Assembly (NCBI RefSeq): GCF_000003815.2
Contig: NC_049980.1
Location: forward strand, 34,222,204-34,282,504
Source: Branchiostoma floridae
Lineage: Eukaryota; Chordata; Leptocardii; Amphioxiformes; Branchiostomatidae
DNA: 60,301 bases
Direction of reading: 5' to 3'
This document shows, piece after piece, positions 59,291-60,301 of this stretch. The translations under genes and the position numbers were made by a program. The stretch's first letter is position 1, and every line of letters begins with the position of its first letter. The notes under the pieces were generated by a model that was not told the origin of the DNA, did no database searches, and saw nothing but the letters and a program-made list of their open reading frames with translations.

Positions 59291-60301
59291 TGTGCCGTCC
59301 ATTAATGCTTATTACCAATCTGAGGCAAAAGGCAGCGGTTGTCTCATCAAACTCGGATGGAAAACTCCTGTAGTTAGATTTAGAACTAAAAATTAATTTT
59401 CTTGAAGGACACTGTAAGGCACTTTACCGATATTCTAATTGTGTTATTTTTGTATCCAATGTATATTTCTCGGGACCTGTGCACCAAACCTTGGATTCGG
59501 TGTAGAGGCTTATTTGATTCAAAAATCAAGAATCTCGGGCGGTTAATTGTATAGCGGTGGTCAACGACAGGAAATACTTGAATTCCTTTATGTGTATACG
59601 GTTACATGTCACATTAGTACGCTAGTGGTCGTTTCAAACTGCCCAGACGATTATCTCATTTGTTCTCAACGTTACGATTGTCTAGGACGTACCCATATTC
59701 ATGTAGCAAAGCAATGACTTAGGAAGCCTCTATTGATGAATGGAACGAGGTATTTCCATGTTCTAGTTTTAACAAGTGAAGTGCCAGTAATAGTATTTAA
59801 GCAGGCTCACTACTAGATACGCCTGCATTTGACTACTTACAAATAGACCATTCTATGCAAATATACTCAGATTCAATTTTGCTCTATGTACACGTAGGAC
59901 TACGTGAATGTTAAGTTAGTCGAGTAAACACCATTTTGCTGGTCAGAGCATGGGTAAATCCTACCTCCCCCCTTCCTGCAAGGTCAGGGAGTTAGGGTTG
60001 GGGTAGCCGGCTCGCAGCTCTGTGTACATAATATTAGTCCTAAAGACCCTAGCTTCAGTCACTTACCTTTACTGGTTGTTGGATTGATTTTTCTACACTA
60101 GCAAACTCCGGGATTTACGAAATAGCTACTTTGACATGATTTCATGAAGTCACAGTTGGGCATTCAGTATTTCTTATGTGATAATGGCTCCAGATGAAGC
60201 GTACATGCGGTTGTACTTCTTAAGGAGGGGGGGGGGGGGGTTCGAAGCAGAATTTGCATTCTGATTCTGTAGGTTCAATGTATGAAAATGTCCGAAAATT
60301 C
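59291..60301. other. RAI14-like intron 3, end of window
   Basis: No exon is seen. A G run at about 60225-60240 is followed by 60241-60300, which repeats 56066-56126 (TTCGAAGCAGAATTTGCATT onward). The window ends inside this repeat. Confidence 0.5.

Overview
This window looks like a piece of a cephalochordate (amphioxus, Branchiostoma) nuclear genome. The genes are split into short exons with GT..AG introns, the proteins are chordate-like (fatty-acid transport proteins and the start of a RAI14/UACA-type ankyrin protein), and the non-coding DNA is packed with small foldback transposons, tRNA-derived SINEs, LINE remnants and minisatellites. Two N gaps (41177-41276 and 44100-44353) show a draft assembly.

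Layout: positions 1-6800 are gene-poor (two small transposons, a 57-bp minisatellite at about 1973-3645, a GC-rich block near 4270-4520). Three paralogous SLC27A-type very-long-chain acyl-CoA synthetase / fatty-acid transport protein genes follow: gene A (+, 6908-17393, 12 coding exons, 628 aa), gene B (-, 20653-32283, 12 coding exons, 621 aa) and gene C (+, 32894-45845, 10 coding exons, 612 aa). A and B are tail to tail. B and C are head to head, with start codons 610 bp apart, so they may share a promoter. All three keep the AMP-binding [12 protein letters not shown] motif and the [21 protein letters not shown] motif, so all should activate long or very-long-chain fatty acids to CoA esters at ER, peroxisomal or plasma membranes. 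A and C are sister copies that end in -HARL, a PTS1-like tripeptide; B does not. From 49707 the first three coding exons of a RAI14 (ankycorbin)-like gene are present; the rest lies beyond the right edge. The last 8 kb are repeats: A-rich 162-bp repeats, a perfect 252-bp direct repeat pair, and a higher-order 3 x 54-bp array interrupted by a LINE.

The most striking pattern is that many exons of all four genes are accompanied by partial tandem copies of their own edge, splice site included. There are ladders of 3' splice sites before gene B exon 2 (six extra), gene C exon 9 (five extra at an exact 52-bp period) and RAI14 exon 2 (six extra), ladders of 5' splice sites after gene B exon 2, single copies at several other exons, and a roughly 1.1-kb, 30-bp minisatellite in gene B that is an amplified piece of its own exon 5. 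In two cases (gene B exon 2 and RAI14 exon 2) the duplicated edges are in frame and open, so alternative splice-site choice could add protein segments. Gene A also has two introns missing in B and C, which suggests recent intron gain.

All gene models come from reading splice sites and reading frames by eye. No transcript or database search was available.
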